From positions 491,028-555,027 of the forward strand of contig NZ_JARUQR010000001.1 in assembly GCF_029767005.1 (NCBI RefSeq): a stretch of 64,000 nt of DNA, written 5' to 3'. Position 1 is the stretch's first letter. Every line of letters starts with the position of its first letter. The position numbers were made by a program, and so were the translations under genes. This document shows, piece after piece, positions 27,878-38,196 of the stretch. Origin of the DNA: Thiomicrorhabdus sp. ZW0627. Lineage in GTDB: Bacteria; Pseudomonadota; Gammaproteobacteria; Thiomicrospirales; Thiomicrospiraceae. Under the pieces are notes generated by a model. It did no database searches, was not told the origin of the DNA, and saw only the letters and a program-made list of their open reading frames with translations.

Positions 27878-28648
27878 TTACTCAATCCCTTTACCGAGTC
27901 TGTTCAAATGGATACCGTTATCCCAGTTCATCCAGATGCCGAAAGCCTTACCTTTCAGATTCTTTTCCGCCACAAAGCCCCAGAAACGGCTGTCATTACT
28001 ATGGTCACGGTTATCCCCCATGACAAAATAATGCCCTTCGGGAACGGTAATGGTATCCATGTCTCGACTACTCTTATCCATGTCATGCAAGATATGATAA
28101 CTGTGGCCGTTATCCATGGTTTCAATCACGATATTGGCGCCGTTCATTACCGCACCGGAATCGTTACCCAGATATTTTCCGTCCGGCTGCTGAACAATTG
28201 GCTTACCATTCACGAAAACAGTACGTCCGACGTAAGTGATCTTGTCGCCCGGCAGACCGATGATGCGCTTAATGTAATCAACATCCGGATCTTTCGGATA
28301 ACTGAAAACGACCACATCGCCTCGTTCCGGTTCACCAATCGGGATGATTTTAGTTTGCGTAACCGGCAACTTAATACCGTAAGAGAACTTGCTCACCGCA
28401 ATAAAATCCCCGATTTCCAAAGTTGGATACATAGAGCCCGAAGGAATTCTAAAAGGTTCAATGACAAACGAACGTAAAACCAACACCACCAGGAACACAG
28501 GGAACAAAGAACGGGAATACTCGATCAACAAAGGCTCCCTTTCCATTGTCAAAGCCCCTTCACGCTTAGGGCGCCAAACGAGTCGATCCACATAAGCAAT
28601 CACACCGGTCACCGCTGTGACGATAACTAAAATCAACTCAAAACTCAT
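27878..28648 (-). CDS. lepB: Signal peptidase I
   Basis: 256 residues with two N-terminal membrane helices (about 3-20 and 48-64), catalytic Ser in RIPSGSMYPTL, Lys in DYIKRIIGLPGD, and the GDNRDHSNDSR box. It removes signal peptides on the periplasmic side. Its first codon overlaps the last base of lepA, and it is followed by rnc. Confidence 0.97.
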   Translation of the reverse strand: MSFELILVIVTAVTGVIAYVDRLVWRPKREGALTMEREPLLIEYSRSLFPVFLVVLVLRSFVIEPFRIPSGSMYPTLEIGDFIAVSKFSYGIKLPVTQTKIIPIGEPERGDVVVFSYPKDPDVDYIKRIIGLPGDKITYVGRTVFVNGKPIVQQPDGKYLGNDSGAVMNGANIVIETMDNGHSYHILHDMDKSSRDMDTITVPEGHYFVMGDNRDHSNDSRFWGFVAEKNLKGKAFGIWMNWDNGIHLNRLGKGIE

Positions 28649-30456
28649 TAGGACTCTCCCCCTGTATCCAAAATAGCCAAGAAGGCTTCTTGCGGAAGTT
28701 CAACACTACCGATCGACTTCATGCGCTTTTTACCTTCTTTCTGTTTCTGTAACAGTTTCTTCTTACGGGAGACATCTCCCCCGTAACATTTCGCTGTTAC
28801 ATTCTTACGCAAGGCCTTCACGTTGGTTCGACCGATGACTTTAGCACCAATCGCCGCTTGAATCGCCACATCGAACATCTGGCGAGGAATTACTTCACGC
28901 AATTTCTCAATAATTACCTTACCACGCTGAACGGCAAAACTGCGGTGTACGATAACAGCTAACGCATCCACTGGCTCACCATTAATCAAAAAGTCCATCC
29001 TTACCAGGTCATCCGCTTGGAAACGTTTGAATTCATAATCCATGGATGCGTAGCCTCGGCTACAAGATTTTAAACGATCAAAGAAATCCAAAACAACTTC
29101 ATTCAACGGTAATTCGTAGTTGATGGAAACCTGTCCACCCGAATACTGCATATCTTTTTGCACGCCGCGCTTTTCGATACACAATTTCATCACCGCTCCG
29201 ACATAGTCCTGAGGCACCAGGATATTCGCCTGGATGATCGGTTCACGAATTTCGGCAATGATGCTCGGATCCGGCAATTCGGACGGATTGTCGATTTTAA
29301 TCACTTCACCCTTCTTGGTCAGCAACTCGTAAACAACCGTCGGCGCAGTGGTGATCAAATCAAGATCATACTCACGTTCAAGACGCTCTTGGATGATCTC
29401 CATGTGCAGCATTCCAAGGAAACCACAACGGAAACCGAATCCTAAAGCTTCCGAAGTTTCCGGTTCGAAATGCAGTGCCGCGTCGTTTAAGCGAAGCTTA
29501 CGAAGCGCTTCACGCAAGTCTTCGTACTGCTCGGAAGTAACAGGGAAAAGACCGGCGAAAACGCGTGGCTGCGCAGGTTTAAAGCCCGGTAATGGTTCAA
29601 CTTCCGCTCTGGCCGCGTCCGCTAAGGTATCCCCAACAGGCGCACCGTCAATGTCCTTGATGCCAGCGATAACATAACCGACTTCACCGGCTGACAAAAA
29701 CGGCTTGGAAGTACGTTTTGGAGTAAAGATTCCTACATCATCGACCAGATATTCTTCTTTGGTCGACATGACTTTCATTTTGGTTTTCTTTCCGATTTTT
29801 CCGTCGATGACACGGACCAGGGAAACCACCCCCAGATAGTTGTCGAACCAGGAATCAATGATCAATGCCTTAAGCGGCGCTTCCGGATCGCCTTCCGGCG
29901 GTGGAATCTTGCTAACGATATCTTCCAACGTCTCTTCGATACCGATACCTGCTTTGGCGCTTGCACGCACAGCATCGACGGCTTCGATTCCGATAATTTC
30001 TTCAACTTCTTCAATGACGCGTTCCGGATCGGCTGCCGGCAAATCGATCTTATTCAGTACCACAAGCACTTCCAAGCCCTGCTCGATCGCGGTATAACAG
30101 TTCGCAACGGTTTGCGCCTCAACCCCTTGGGATGCATCAACTACCAGAAGCGCTCCTTCGCAAGCCGCTAAAGAACGTGATACTTCATAAGAGAAATCGA
30201 CATGCCCAGGAGTATCGATGAAGTTCAACTGATAGGTGTTACCGTCTTTGGCCTTGTAGTTCAAAGTAACGCTTTGAGCCTTGATGGTGATACCGCGTTC
30301 ACGCTCGATATCCATCGAATCCAAGACCTGAGCAGACATTTCCCGATCAGTCAATCCGCCGCATAGATGGATAAAACGATCGGCAATGGTCGATTTACCA
30401 TGGTCAATATGAGCAATAATTGAAAAGTTTCGAATCAATTTTAAGGCGTCTGACAT
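28648..30456 (-). CDS. lepA: Elongation factor 4 (LepA)
   Basis: 602 residues. A translational GTPase that back-translocates or helps stalled ribosomes, with a role in 30S assembly. G domain motifs: [26 protein letters not shown]; the EF-G-like domains III and V follow, and the LepA-specific C-terminus contains [23 protein letters not shown]. Upstream of lepB with a one-base overlap. A terminator precedes it and belongs to degP. Confidence 0.98.
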   Translation of the reverse strand: MSDALKLIRNFSIIAHIDHGKSTIADRFIHLCGGLTDREMSAQVLDSMDIERERGITIKAQSVTLNYKAKDGNTYQLNFIDTPGHVDFSYEVSRSLAACEGALLVVDASQGVEAQTVANCYTAIEQGLEVLVVLNKIDLPAADPERVIEEVEEIIGIEAVDAVRASAKAGIGIEETLEDIVSKIPPPEGDPEAPLKALIIDSWFDNYLGVVSLVRVIDGKIGKKTKMKVMSTKEEYLVDDVGIFTPKRTSKPFLSAGEVGYVIAGIKDIDGAPVGDTLADAARAEVEPLPGFKPAQPRVFAGLFPVTSEQYEDLREALRKLRLNDAALHFEPETSEALGFGFRCGFLGMLHMEIIQERLEREYDLDLITTAPTVVYELLTKKGEVIKIDNPSELPDPSIIAEIREPIIQANILVPQDYVGAVMKLCIEKRGVQKDMQYSGGQVSINYELPLNEVVLDFFDRLKSCSRGYASMDYEFKRFQADDLVRMDFLINGEPVDALAVIVHRSFAVQRGKVIIEKLREVIPRQMFDVAIQAAIGAKVIGRTNVKALRKNVTAKCYGGDVSRKKKLLQKQKEGKKRMKSIGSVELPQEAFLAILDTGGES

Positions 30457-30520
30457 TTAAGCTCCAACAATAACAACATCCACACCACTCCGCCTGTCAG
30501 GCGTTCAGGAATTTCATGCT

Positions 30521-30547
30521 ATAAAAAAAGGGGCCAGTAGCCCCTTT
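30521..30547 (-). terminator. Intrinsic terminator after degP
   Basis: AAAGGGG...CCCCTTT stem with a short loop (CCAGTAG region). Reading leftward it ends in a T-run (complement of seven A at 30523-30529). It separates degP from lepA. Confidence 0.85.
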
Positions 30548-30696
30548 AACCTTCCCACTAAACAAACCATTCGAACTGAAAAGCGGAAAGGATACGGTTC
30601 AAAATCTAATGGTTGCGTATTTTACGATAAATTCGCCTTTTACGCAGAGATAAATCACATAGATTTCAAGCCGTTTCTCCAAATTGAACGCTTCGT

Positions 30697-32178
30697 TTAC
30701 TTCTCGACAACCAATGGTAAAAACAGTGAGCGTTTATTGCGTACCACTCGTACCGGTAAAGAACGTCCGGCTGGCGCCTGCTTCAGTATCTGACGTAGCG
30801 ACTCCACATTCTTGACCGGTTGGAAATCGATGGTCACGATGATGTCACCCGGGCGGATTCCGGCTTTACTCGCCGCACCTTCGCCTACAGATAACACCTT
30901 GACGCCAAACGGCAGATTCAAAGCATCGAGCTCATCTTTACTCAAGGCCTCTACTACCGCCCCCAAACTGGCATTTTTACTCGCTCCACCGTCTGCAGAA
31001 GCAATCTGATCCGCCTTGTCTAACTCGGTCAACTTGACATTAACGGTCACTTTCTTACCTTGACGCAACAGGAGCACCTTGATCGGCGTGTTAATTTTAG
31101 CAACACCAACCAGCGGAGGAAGATCTGCCGACTTCTTAACTTGCTGACCATTGAATTCCAGAATGATATCTCCAGCACGAATACCGGCACGTTCCGCTGG
31201 TGTATCAGGATAAGTCTCCCCTACCAGTGCGCCCATCGGTGCCTCCATTCCAAACGACTTGGATAGATCGCTTGTCACTTCCTGCACCAGAACACCAAGA
31301 TAACCACGAGCCACCTTACCGCTGTCTTTCAGCTGTGCTGCAACGTTCATGGCAATATCAATCGGAATCGAGAAGGAAAGCCCCATAGAACCACCATTCT
31401 TGCTGTAAATCTGCGAGTTGATACCCACCACTTCGCCGTTCAGATTGAACAAAGGTCCACCTGAATTACCAGGGTTAATTGACACATCTGTTTGAATGAA
31501 CGGAACATAAGTATCATCAGGCAAAGAACGGCCAATAGCACTGACAATACCGTGAGTCACCGTATAATCCAGTCCAAACGGCTCACCAATCGCCAATACC
31601 CACTGCCCCACTTTCAAATCACTGGATGAACCGATTTTTGCAACCGGAAGGTTATCGGCTTCAATTTTCAAAAGAGCCACGTCACTGCGAGAATCTGTCC
31701 CCACAACCTTGGCCTTCAACTCCTTACGGTTACGCATACGGACTACGATGTCGTCTGCTCCATCAACCACATGATTATTGGTCAGGATATAACCGTCTTT
31801 ACTGATGATGAAACCGGAACCCAAAGAATGGACTTCCTGCTGAGGCATTGGCTGTTGCAACTCCTCTTGCCTGTCACCAGGCATACCTTGCCTTCCATTA
31901 GGAATACCAAAGAAATAACGCAATAGATCCTCCGGCATACCTTGAAATTGCGGAGGCCTTTGCTGTTTGATTTTCTTGGTCGTACTGATATTGACGACGA
32001 CCGGACTGTTGTCTGCAGCTAATTGAGTGAAATCCGGCAGCCCATAAGACTGCGCAGTTTGAACTTGAGTTTGATTTGGTGCCTTGACTTGCGGTTCATT
32101 ACTCGACATCGCATAGGGTGCTTGAACCATAAACAGAAGACCTGTCATCACCCAGGCTAAAAAATACACTTTTTTCAT
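30697..32178 (-). CDS. degP: Periplasmic serine protease DegP/MucD type (HtrA)
   Basis: About 493 residues from the ATG at 32178 (AAGGTAGGG upstream); the frame also opens six codons earlier. Signal peptide (about 1-25, ending APYAMS). The catalytic triad is His in LTNNHVV, Asp in RSDVALLKI and Ser in NPGNSGGPL. Two PDZ domains follow (ARGYLGV near 295 and GVKVLSVGEGAASKAGI near 425). A Gln/Pro-rich segment (about 80-105) precedes the protease domain. Degrades misfolded envelope proteins. It is next to rseC, as in sigma-E regulons. Confidence 0.94.
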   Translation of the reverse strand: MKKVYFLAWVMTGLLFMVQAPYAMSSNEPQVKAPNQTQVQTAQSYGLPDFTQLAADNSPVVVNISTTKKIKQQRPPQFQGMPEDLLRYFFGIPNGRQGMPGDRQEELQQPMPQQEVHSLGSGFIISKDGYILTNNHVVDGADDIVVRMRNRKELKAKVVGTDSRSDVALLKIEADNLPVAKIGSSSDLKVGQWVLAIGEPFGLDYTVTHGIVSAIGRSLPDDTYVPFIQTDVSINPGNSGGPLFNLNGEVVGINSQIYSKNGGSMGLSFSIPIDIAMNVAAQLKDSGKVARGYLGVLVQEVTSDLSKSFGMEAPMGALVGETYPDTPAERAGIRAGDIILEFNGQQVKKSADLPPLVGVAKINTPIKVLLLRQGKKVTVNVKLTELDKADQIASADGGASKNASLGAVVEALSKDELDALNLPFGVKVLSVGEGAASKAGIRPGDIIVTIDFQPVKNVESLRQILKQAPAGRSLPVRVVRNKRSLFLPLVVEK

Positions 32179-32269
32179 TTTCCCTACCTTATCCATAAAC
32201 CTAAGAGATTTTTATCCTACAAGAAATAATTTACAGAAACCCTTAAAAAACACTTGAGAGATATTGGCT

Positions 32270-32734
32270 TTATTTCAAGATTTTTGCCAGCACCGGCAGA
32301 GTCGGTTTATAAAAACGACGTGTAACCAACCAGCCCGCAAACAAACCCAATAGGCCACCCGAAATCGACAGCAAATCAGCGTGTTCTTCCGCAACCCCGA
32401 AAAAAGCCTGACCAAGTGCTTTCAAAAGAATGGCGAAAACAAACAAACCGACCAACGGCATGCCATAAGCCATAAACGAATGCTTCACCAGTTTCGATTC
32501 ATCCAAAGTCAGTTCAACCTGGTCGCCCACTTTGGCCTGTAACGTATTAAGGACTTTCAGTGGCGCTCTTCGGGTTGAAGTGAACAACTTGGACAAAGCC
32601 GCCGTGCCGCAACCCGATTCAGAGCTACATCCACTGCAACCCGTTTGTTGCTGAGTTTCAATCAGAACAAACGAATCTTCAACGGCCACTACACGTCCTT
32701 GCGAAACCAACAAATTACCTTCATTGGAGCTCAT
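32270..32734 (-). CDS. rseC: SoxR-reducing system/sigma-E regulator protein RseC
   Basis: About 154 residues from the ATG at 32734; the frame opens earlier at 32782 without good SD. N-terminal cytoplasmic domain with a cysteine cluster, CSGCSSESGCG, then two membrane helices (about 85-105 and 118-134). The RseC family is a positive modulator of sigma-E and is encoded by the rpoE-rseA-rseB-rseC operon in E. coli. Here it is beside degP with none of the other rse genes visible. Confidence 0.88.
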   Translation of the reverse strand: MSSNEGNLLVSQGRVVAVEDSFVLIETQQQTGCSGCSSESGCGTAALSKLFTSTRRAPLKVLNTLQAKVGDQVELTLDESKLVKHSFMAYGMPLVGLFVFAILLKALGQAFFGVAEEHADLLSISGGLLGLFAGWLVTRRFYKPTLPVLAKILK

Positions 32735-32781
32735 AATATCTAAAACCCTTATGTTTTGCGGATAGTAAACTAACATAAACA

Positions 32782-32810
32782 TTCGCTTACCACCGGCTTT
32801 TCTCTATAAT
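32782..32810 (+). promoter_or_regulatory. Candidate sigma-70 promoter for nadB
   Basis: A perfect -10, TATAAT, at 32805-32810 with a weak TTCGCT at 32782-32787, spacer 17. It would give a leader of about 95 bases before the GTG start. Confidence 0.45.
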
Positions 32811-32907
32811 ATGCTACCAATTATGCACGTATTCAAGGACGCGCGCCAAACAACATGTCTCAATATGACAATCCTCCTGCATCGATCAATATCACAAAGG
32901 GATTCGA

Positions 32908-34512
32908 GTGGTTCACTCTAAGAGTTTAAAAACGGACATCTTAATTATCGGCAGCGGTATTGCCGGGCTATCGACTGCCCTGAAATTAGCGAACAACCAC
33001 CATGTGACCATATTGGCAAAGGCCTCACTGTCCGAAAGCAGCACCAACTACGCTCAAGGCGGTGTTGCGGCAGTTCTGGATCCCTTCGACAGTATCGAAT
33101 CCCATATTGATGACACCATGGAAGCCGGTGCCGGCTTGTGCGACCGTAAAACAGTGGAAATGGTTGCCGTCCACGCCGCCGATTCCATCAAGGAATTGAT
33201 CGAACTTGGCGTTCCTTTCAGCCGATGCGAGGGTGAACAGTGCACCTACCCGTTCCACCTGACGAAAGAAGGCGGACACAGCCACCGTCGAGTGATCCAC
33301 GCTGCAGATCACACGGGGCACTCGATCAGCGAAACACTGATCAATAACGTGGAAAACCATCCCAACATCACCCTACTTCCGGAACACATTTCGATCGATT
33401 TGATTCTGAACAAACAGAATACCCGCTGCATCGGCGCATATGTACTGAACAAAATCGAAAATGCGGTCTATGACATCTGGGCAGATTTCACCGTTCTGGC
33501 AACCGGAGGCGCCAGTAAGGCCTATCTCTACACCAGTAATCCAGACACCTCGACAGGTGACGGTATTGCCATGGCGTGGCGCGCAGGCTGTTCGGTCGGC
33601 AACATGGAATTCAATCAATTCCACCCAACTTGCCTCTACCATCCGAACGACCGCTCCTTCCTAATCAGCGAAGCGGTACGCGGTGAAGGGGGCATACTGC
33701 GCCTTCCGGATGGCACCGCATTCATGGAGTTTTATGACGCGCGCAAAGACCTCGCGCCAAGGGACATCGTCGCCCGCGCAATTGACCAAGAAATGAAAAA
33801 ACACGGTTTAGACTGCGTCTATCTGGACATCACTCACAAATCACTCGACTTCATTCAGGAGCACTTTCCAACCATCTACGAGCGCTGTCTCAAAGTCGGC
33901 ATCGACATTAGTCGCCAACAGATTCCAGTGGTTCCTGCTGCCCACTATACCTGTGGAGGGATCGTCACCAACCAACACGGAGAAACAGACCTAACAGGCC
34001 TGTATGCAATCGGTGAAACCGCCTATACGGGCTTGCATGGCGCCAATCGATTGGCTAGCAACTCTTTAGTTGAAGGCTTAGTGTTTGCGGATATGGCAAC
34101 TAAAAGCATTGAAAAGGCCTATAAAAAACCTCTGGACAACAACGAAGCCCCCCTTCCCTGGGACAGCAGCGAAGTGACCGATCCTAAGGAAAAGATTTTA
34201 GTCGCCCACGACTGGGATGAACTACGTCGCGTGATGTGGGACTATGTCGGAATCGTAAGGACAAATAAGCGTTTAAAACGTGCCCGTCAACGTATACGCA
34301 ACCTGCAGAGAGAGATCAACGAGTACTACCATGAACATACGGTTCATAGTGATTTGCTGGAATTGAGAAATCTGGCGTTAGTTGCCGAACTGATGGTTAA
34401 GAGCGCACAGAAACGTAAAGAGAGCCGTGGACTTCATTACAATTTGGATTACCCGCTGACCTTAAAGAAAGCTAAACCGACAATCTTGAAACACAAGAAA
34501 CAAAAGAATTAA
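32908..34512 (+). CDS. nadB: L-aspartate oxidase
   Basis: 534 residues. First step of NAD synthesis: oxidises aspartate to iminoaspartate using FAD. GSGIAGLSTALKL is the FAD fold, the TNYAQGGVAA and SHRRVIHAADHTG motifs surround the active site, and HPTCLYHP plus AAHYTCGGI follow. Starts at a GTG with AAAGGG 7 bases upstream. Divergent from rseC and convergent with cheW. It carries one CAGGCCTG at 33995. Confidence 0.97.
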   Translation: MVHSKSLKTDILIIGSGIAGLSTALKLANNHHVTILAKASLSESSTNYAQGGVAAVLDPFDSIESHIDDTMEAGAGLCDRKTVEMVAVHAADSIKELIELGVPFSRCEGEQCTYPFHLTKEGGHSHRRVIHAADHTGHSISETLINNVENHPNITLLPEHISIDLILNKQNTRCIGAYVLNKIENAVYDIWADFTVLATGGASKAYLYTSNPDTSTGDGIAMAWRAGCSVGNMEFNQFHPTCLYHPNDRSFLISEAVRGEGGILRLPDGTAFMEFYDARKDLAPRDIVARAIDQEMKKHGLDCVYLDITHKSLDFIQEHFPTIYERCLKVGIDISRQQIPVVPAAHYTCGGIVTNQHGETDLTGLYAIGETAYTGLHGANRLASNSLVEGLVFADMATKSIEKAYKKPLDNNEAPLPWDSSEVTDPKEKILVAHDWDELRRVMWDYVGIVRTNKRLKRARQRIRNLQREINEYYHEHTVHSDLLELRNLALVAELMVKSAQKRKESRGLHYNLDYPLTLKKAKPTILKHKKQKN

Positions 34513-34531
34513 TGGTAGAACATTGCAGGAT

Positions 34532-34568
34532 TAGGGATGGAAACGTCTACAACAACGTCCGATCCCTA
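34532..34568. terminator. Dyad between convergent nadB and cheW
   Basis: TAGGGAT (34532-34538) and ATCCCTA (34562-34568) flank AACGT/ACGTT arms. There is no T-run in either direction, so its role as a bidirectional terminator is uncertain. Confidence 0.35.
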
Positions 34569-34585
34569 CCTATCTACCCTAAGAA

Positions 34586-35134
34586 CTAACCGTTACCGAC
34601 CGGCATATTGTCCTGACTAGCAACCTGTTCGATCAAACCTTCCGAAGCCAACTTATCGATATCGATCAGAATCACCATCGTGCCTTTCGGCGCCTTAGTC
34701 GGCTCACCAGAACCTTCGGATTCGCCTTGCTTGTCCAGATCATTCAGCAAAGTCGATAGACCAAGGATAAACTGGTTTTCAACCGATGTTGCAACATCTG
34801 GAGCTGGTTGCAAACTATCCATATCAATCTGCTGAACGTCCGAAACCGCATCTACAACCAAGCCGACAACACGCTCACCTAAAGAAGTGAATACATGCAC
34901 TACAACGACAACAGTCGTGGCATTGTAACTGGCATCAAGATTAAATTTCTCTCTTAAATCAATAATTGGCACCACACTGCCACGTAAATCAACCACACCT
35001 TTTACAAAAGGCGGTACATTCGGTAATGGAGTTGGTTCCTCCCAACCTCTTATTTCTTGGACTCGAAGAATCTCCACCGCATACTCTTCTTTCCCCAAGC
35101 GGAAAGTTAAAAATTCTTTTTTTGATTCAGACAC
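34586..35134 (-). CDS. cheW: CheW-like chemotaxis coupling protein
   Basis: About 182 residues from a GTG at 35134, chosen because GGAG lies 8 bases upstream; the frame opens earlier. FLTFRLGKEEYAVEILRVQEIRG, then VKGVVDLRGSVVPIIDLREKF are classical CheW stretches. It links chemoreceptors to the CheA kinase. An acidic/Ser-Gly insert (QGESEGSGEPTKAP near 150) lengthens a loop. No cheA, cheY or receptor gene is near, so it is an orphan locus. Confidence 0.92.
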   Translation of the reverse strand: MSESKKEFLTFRLGKEEYAVEILRVQEIRGWEEPTPLPNVPPFVKGVVDLRGSVVPIIDLREKFNLDASYNATTVVVVVHVFTSLGERVVGLVVDAVSDVQQIDMDSLQPAPDVATSVENQFILGLSTLLNDLDKQGESEGSGEPTKAPKGTMVILIDIDKLASEGLIEQVASQDNMPVGNG

Positions 35135-35294
35135 AACCGATCTCCAATTCGATCTGCAAATAAGCACATAAATTACATAAGTATGTAAAGATTATGAACT
35201 ATAAAGGGGTATAAGTGAATGGAAATACTACTGACTAAGCCGCAAAATTTCAAATTGTTTCAAATCCGGCAAAACGATTCGACTTCTAGCGACT

Positions 35295-35308
35295 AACAGG
35301 CCTGTCAA
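35295..35308. repeat. CAGGCCTG element upstream of ygfZ
   Basis: AACAGGCCTGTCAA with an exact octamer at 35297-35304, in the gap between cheW and ygfZ, about 60 bases before the ygfZ ATG. No partner arm is visible. Confidence 0.65.
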
Positions 35309-35367
35309 TTTTGTGATTCAACAAGACTAAGGTATCATTTGTGCACATTTGAAATCGAGGACAAAAA

Positions 35368-36456
35368 ATGACCACTGTTAATGAACAACTTGACCCAACT
35401 TGGCAAAGCTTCATGACTGAACAAGGTGCTCAATTCACGGACGACGCCAGGATCGAGACATTCGGCCACGCCGAAATCGAACGTTACCTGATCAAACACG
35501 GTCCGGTCGTCACCAGCCTTGCACATCAAGGTCTATTAAAAGTCAGCGGCAGCGAAGCAAGCACATTCCTTCAAGGTCAATTGACAAGCGATGTCAACCA
35601 AGTCAGCGACACTCACGCTCAACTTAGCTCGTACTGCGACCCGCAAGGCAACGTTCTGGCAGTATTCCTGATTTTTAAATACAAAGGGGATTTCTACCTG
35701 AGTTTCGACAGCTCTCTGAAAGAAAGTATTCAAAAGCGCCTCAGCATGTTCGTATTACGCTCAGATGTACAGATTACCGATGCTAGCCAAGAATTAATCC
35801 ACATCGGTTTCGGCGGGGAATTCGGCGATCTGGACATCCAAAGACGTCTTGAAACCAAAGTAAAAGAAGTCTACGAAGCAGGTCATGTGGCAGCCGAAGG
35901 CATGGAAGACGTTTTCGTTGTTAAGGTTCCGGGTCCTTACCACAAATATGACCTGTTCGGCCCGGTTGAACAAATCAAACAGGCCTGGTCAAAACTTCGT
36001 GATAACAGCGACGTAACTAACACTCAAGACTGGAACTTGCTGAATATCGCAGCTGGCGTTCCGGAAATCACATCTGCAACGACAGGTAAACTGACCGCCC
36101 AGTTTTTAAACCTGGATAAATTAGACGCGATCAACTTCAAAAAAGGGTGTTTTCCGGGACAGGAAATCATTGCCAGAATCCATTACCGAGGCAAGGTCAC
36201 CAAACGCATGCTTCGCGTTCGTCTTGAAGAGACGTTGGAGTTGGCAGCTGGCGACACCCTAACCCTTAAAGATAACAACGGTAAGAACCACAATCTGGAA
36301 GTAATCAACGCTAACCCAGATATTCTCGGTGGAACCCGTTGTCTGGCGATTGGAACCCTAAAATCACTTGGTAGCGTAGAAGGTAATTTGATGAGTGAAT
36401 CCGGTCAACCGGCTATCATCGAGCCTCTTCCGTACAGCATCACTGAAGATGAGTGA
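35368..36456 (+). CDS. ygfZ: tRNA-modifying/folate-binding protein YgfZ
   Basis: 362 residues, GcvT-like fold. The hallmark KGCFPGQEIIARIHYRGKVTKR (KGCxxGQE) is near 255-276. E. coli YgfZ binds tetrahydrofolate and helps maintain some iron-sulfur enzymes such as MiaB. The protein has a long N-terminal part and normal length. A CAGGCCTG lies within it at 35980. Confidence 0.93.
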   Translation: MTTVNEQLDPTWQSFMTEQGAQFTDDARIETFGHAEIERYLIKHGPVVTSLAHQGLLKVSGSEASTFLQGQLTSDVNQVSDTHAQLSSYCDPQGNVLAVFLIFKYKGDFYLSFDSSLKESIQKRLSMFVLRSDVQITDASQELIHIGFGGEFGDLDIQRRLETKVKEVYEAGHVAAEGMEDVFVVKVPGPYHKYDLFGPVEQIKQAWSKLRDNSDVTNTQDWNLLNIAAGVPEITSATTGKLTAQFLNLDKLDAINFKKGCFPGQEIIARIHYRGKVTKRMLRVRLEETLELAAGDTLTLKDNNGKNHNLEVINANPDILGGTRCLAIGTLKSLGSVEGNLMSESGQPAIIEPLPYSITEDE

Positions 36457-36536
36457 TTTTGTTAAACACTCTTGATTTGCGCGTAGCGCTAATCAACAGG
36501 CCCGCTGGGATTTGAAGCCAGATCTCAACGCCCATT

Positions 36537-36564
36537 AAAAAACCCGCTTAAAGCGGGTTTTTTA
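36537..36564. terminator. Bidirectional terminator between ygfZ and lysS
   Basis: AAAAAACCCGC TTAA AGCGGGTTTTTT: a near-perfect palindrome with A and T runs on both sides, ending both convergent genes. The gap also holds CAGGCCCG, one base from the octamer. Confidence 0.9.
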
Positions 36565-36593
36565 ATTTCTGAACAATGTCATTCCAAGCGCAA

Positions 36594-38108
36594 TTACTGA
36601 ACCGGTCTCATGTGCGGGAACAACAAGACATCACGAATGGTTGGTTTGTCCGTAAACAGCATAACCAGACGATCGATTCCAATCCCCTCACCCGCTGTCG
36701 GTGGCATACCATGCTCAAGTGCTGTGATGTAATCTTCATCATAGTGCATCGCTTCATCGTCGCCGGCATCCTTAGCCTCAACCTGCGCTTTGAAACGTTC
36801 CGCCTGATCTTCAGCGTCGTTCAACTCGTTGAAGCCGTTCGCCAATTCACGACCACCAATAAACAATTCAAAACGGTCGGTGATGAACGGATTTTCGTCG
36901 TTACGACGCGCCAAAGGCGATACTTCCGCCGGGTATTCGGTAATGAACGTCGGATCCATCAACTTCTCTTCCGCCGTCTCTTCGAAGATTTCTGTCATGA
37001 CCTTGCCTAAACCGTAGGACTCTTCGACGTGAACATTCAAAGACTTCGCCAACTCGCGTGCCGATTCCAAGTCATCCAACTGTTCGGCCTTAGCAGACGG
37101 GTTGTATTTCAGAATCGCTTCTTTCATCGTCAAACGTGCAAACGGCTTACCGAAGTCAAACACCTGTCCTTGATAAGGTACCTGCGTCGAACCGACCGTC
37201 AACTCGGCCAACTCTTTCAACAATTCTTCGGTGTAATCCATCAACTGGTGGTAGTCGGTATAAGCCGAGTAGAATTCCACCATGGTGAATTCCGGGTTAT
37301 GGCGAGTAGACAAACCTTCGTTACGGAAAGAACGGTTGATTTCGAACACCTTCTCAAATCCACCGACAACCAGACGTTTCAAATACAATTCCGGCGCGAT
37401 ACGCAGATACAAAGGCATATCCAATGCATTATGGTGTGTATTGAACGGTTTGGCCGTCGCCCCACCCGGAATCACGTGCATCATCGGAGTTTCAACTTCC
37501 ATGAAACCTTTTCCAATCAAGAAATTACGGACATGCTGAACGATCTTTGAACGCATGATAAAGGTATCACGACTCTCTTCGTTAACGATCAGATCAACAT
37601 AACGCTGACGATATTTGACTTCCTGATCCTGCAAACCATGGAACTTATCCGGTAACGGACGAATCGACTTAGTGATCAACTCAATGTTTTCAACGTGCAC
37701 CGAAAGTTCACCGGTATTCGTCTTGAACAAATAACCTTCCGCACCGACGATATCCCCCAAATCCCACTTCTTGAACTGAGTGTTGTAGAAACCTTCTGGT
37801 AATTCGTCGCGAGTAACGTAAACTTGTATACGCCCTTCATGATCCTGCAAAGTTGCGAAACTGGCTTTACCCATAATACGGCGCAACATCATACGACCGG
37901 CGACCTTAACTCTTACCGGCTCTGCCGCCTCCAGCTCTTCCTTGGACATTTCATCGTATTTGGCGTGCAAATCCGCTGAACTGTCTTCACGGCGGAACGT
38001 ATTCGGATAGGAGTGGCCGATGTCTCTCAAGGCCTTAAGCTTAGCGCGTCTCTCAGCGATAATTTTATTTTCATCCACTTCAGGCACGTTGTTTTGTGTT
38101 TCTGACAT
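36594..38108 (-). CDS. lysS: Lysyl-tRNA synthetase (class II)
   Basis: 504 residues. N-terminal OB fold, then class II motifs: motif 1 near [14 protein letters not shown], motif 2 [22 protein letters not shown] (nucleotide-binding Arg) and motif 3 [11 protein letters not shown]. Charges tRNA-Lys. Downstream of prfB on the same strand, the usual gene pair. Confidence 0.98.
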   Translation of the reverse strand: MSETQNNVPEVDENKIIAERRAKLKALRDIGHSYPNTFRREDSSADLHAKYDEMSKEELEAAEPVRVKVAGRMMLRRIMGKASFATLQDHEGRIQVYVTRDELPEGFYNTQFKKWDLGDIVGAEGYLFKTNTGELSVHVENIELITKSIRPLPDKFHGLQDQEVKYRQRYVDLIVNEESRDTFIMRSKIVQHVRNFLIGKGFMEVETPMMHVIPGGATAKPFNTHHNALDMPLYLRIAPELYLKRLVVGGFEKVFEINRSFRNEGLSTRHNPEFTMVEFYSAYTDYHQLMDYTEELLKELAELTVGSTQVPYQGQVFDFGKPFARLTMKEAILKYNPSAKAEQLDDLESARELAKSLNVHVEESYGLGKVMTEIFEETAEEKLMDPTFITEYPAEVSPLARRNDENPFITDRFELFIGGRELANGFNELNDAEDQAERFKAQVEAKDAGDDEAMHYDEDYITALEHGMPPTAGEGIGIDRLVMLFTDKPTIRDVLLFPHMRPVQ

Positions 38109-38166
38109 TTAGATAACTCTCTTCAAATCTTATGATAAAGCCCGGCAGAGTCGAAAAACTCAAATG

Positions 38167-38178
38167 ACCAGGCCTGTT
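38167..38178. repeat. CAGGCCTG element between prfB and lysS
   Basis: ACCAGGCCTGTTTA holding an exact octamer at 38169-38176 in the 88-base gap inside the prfB-lysS operon. Confidence 0.6.
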
Positions 38179-38196
38179 TAATTTCAAATTTTCGGT

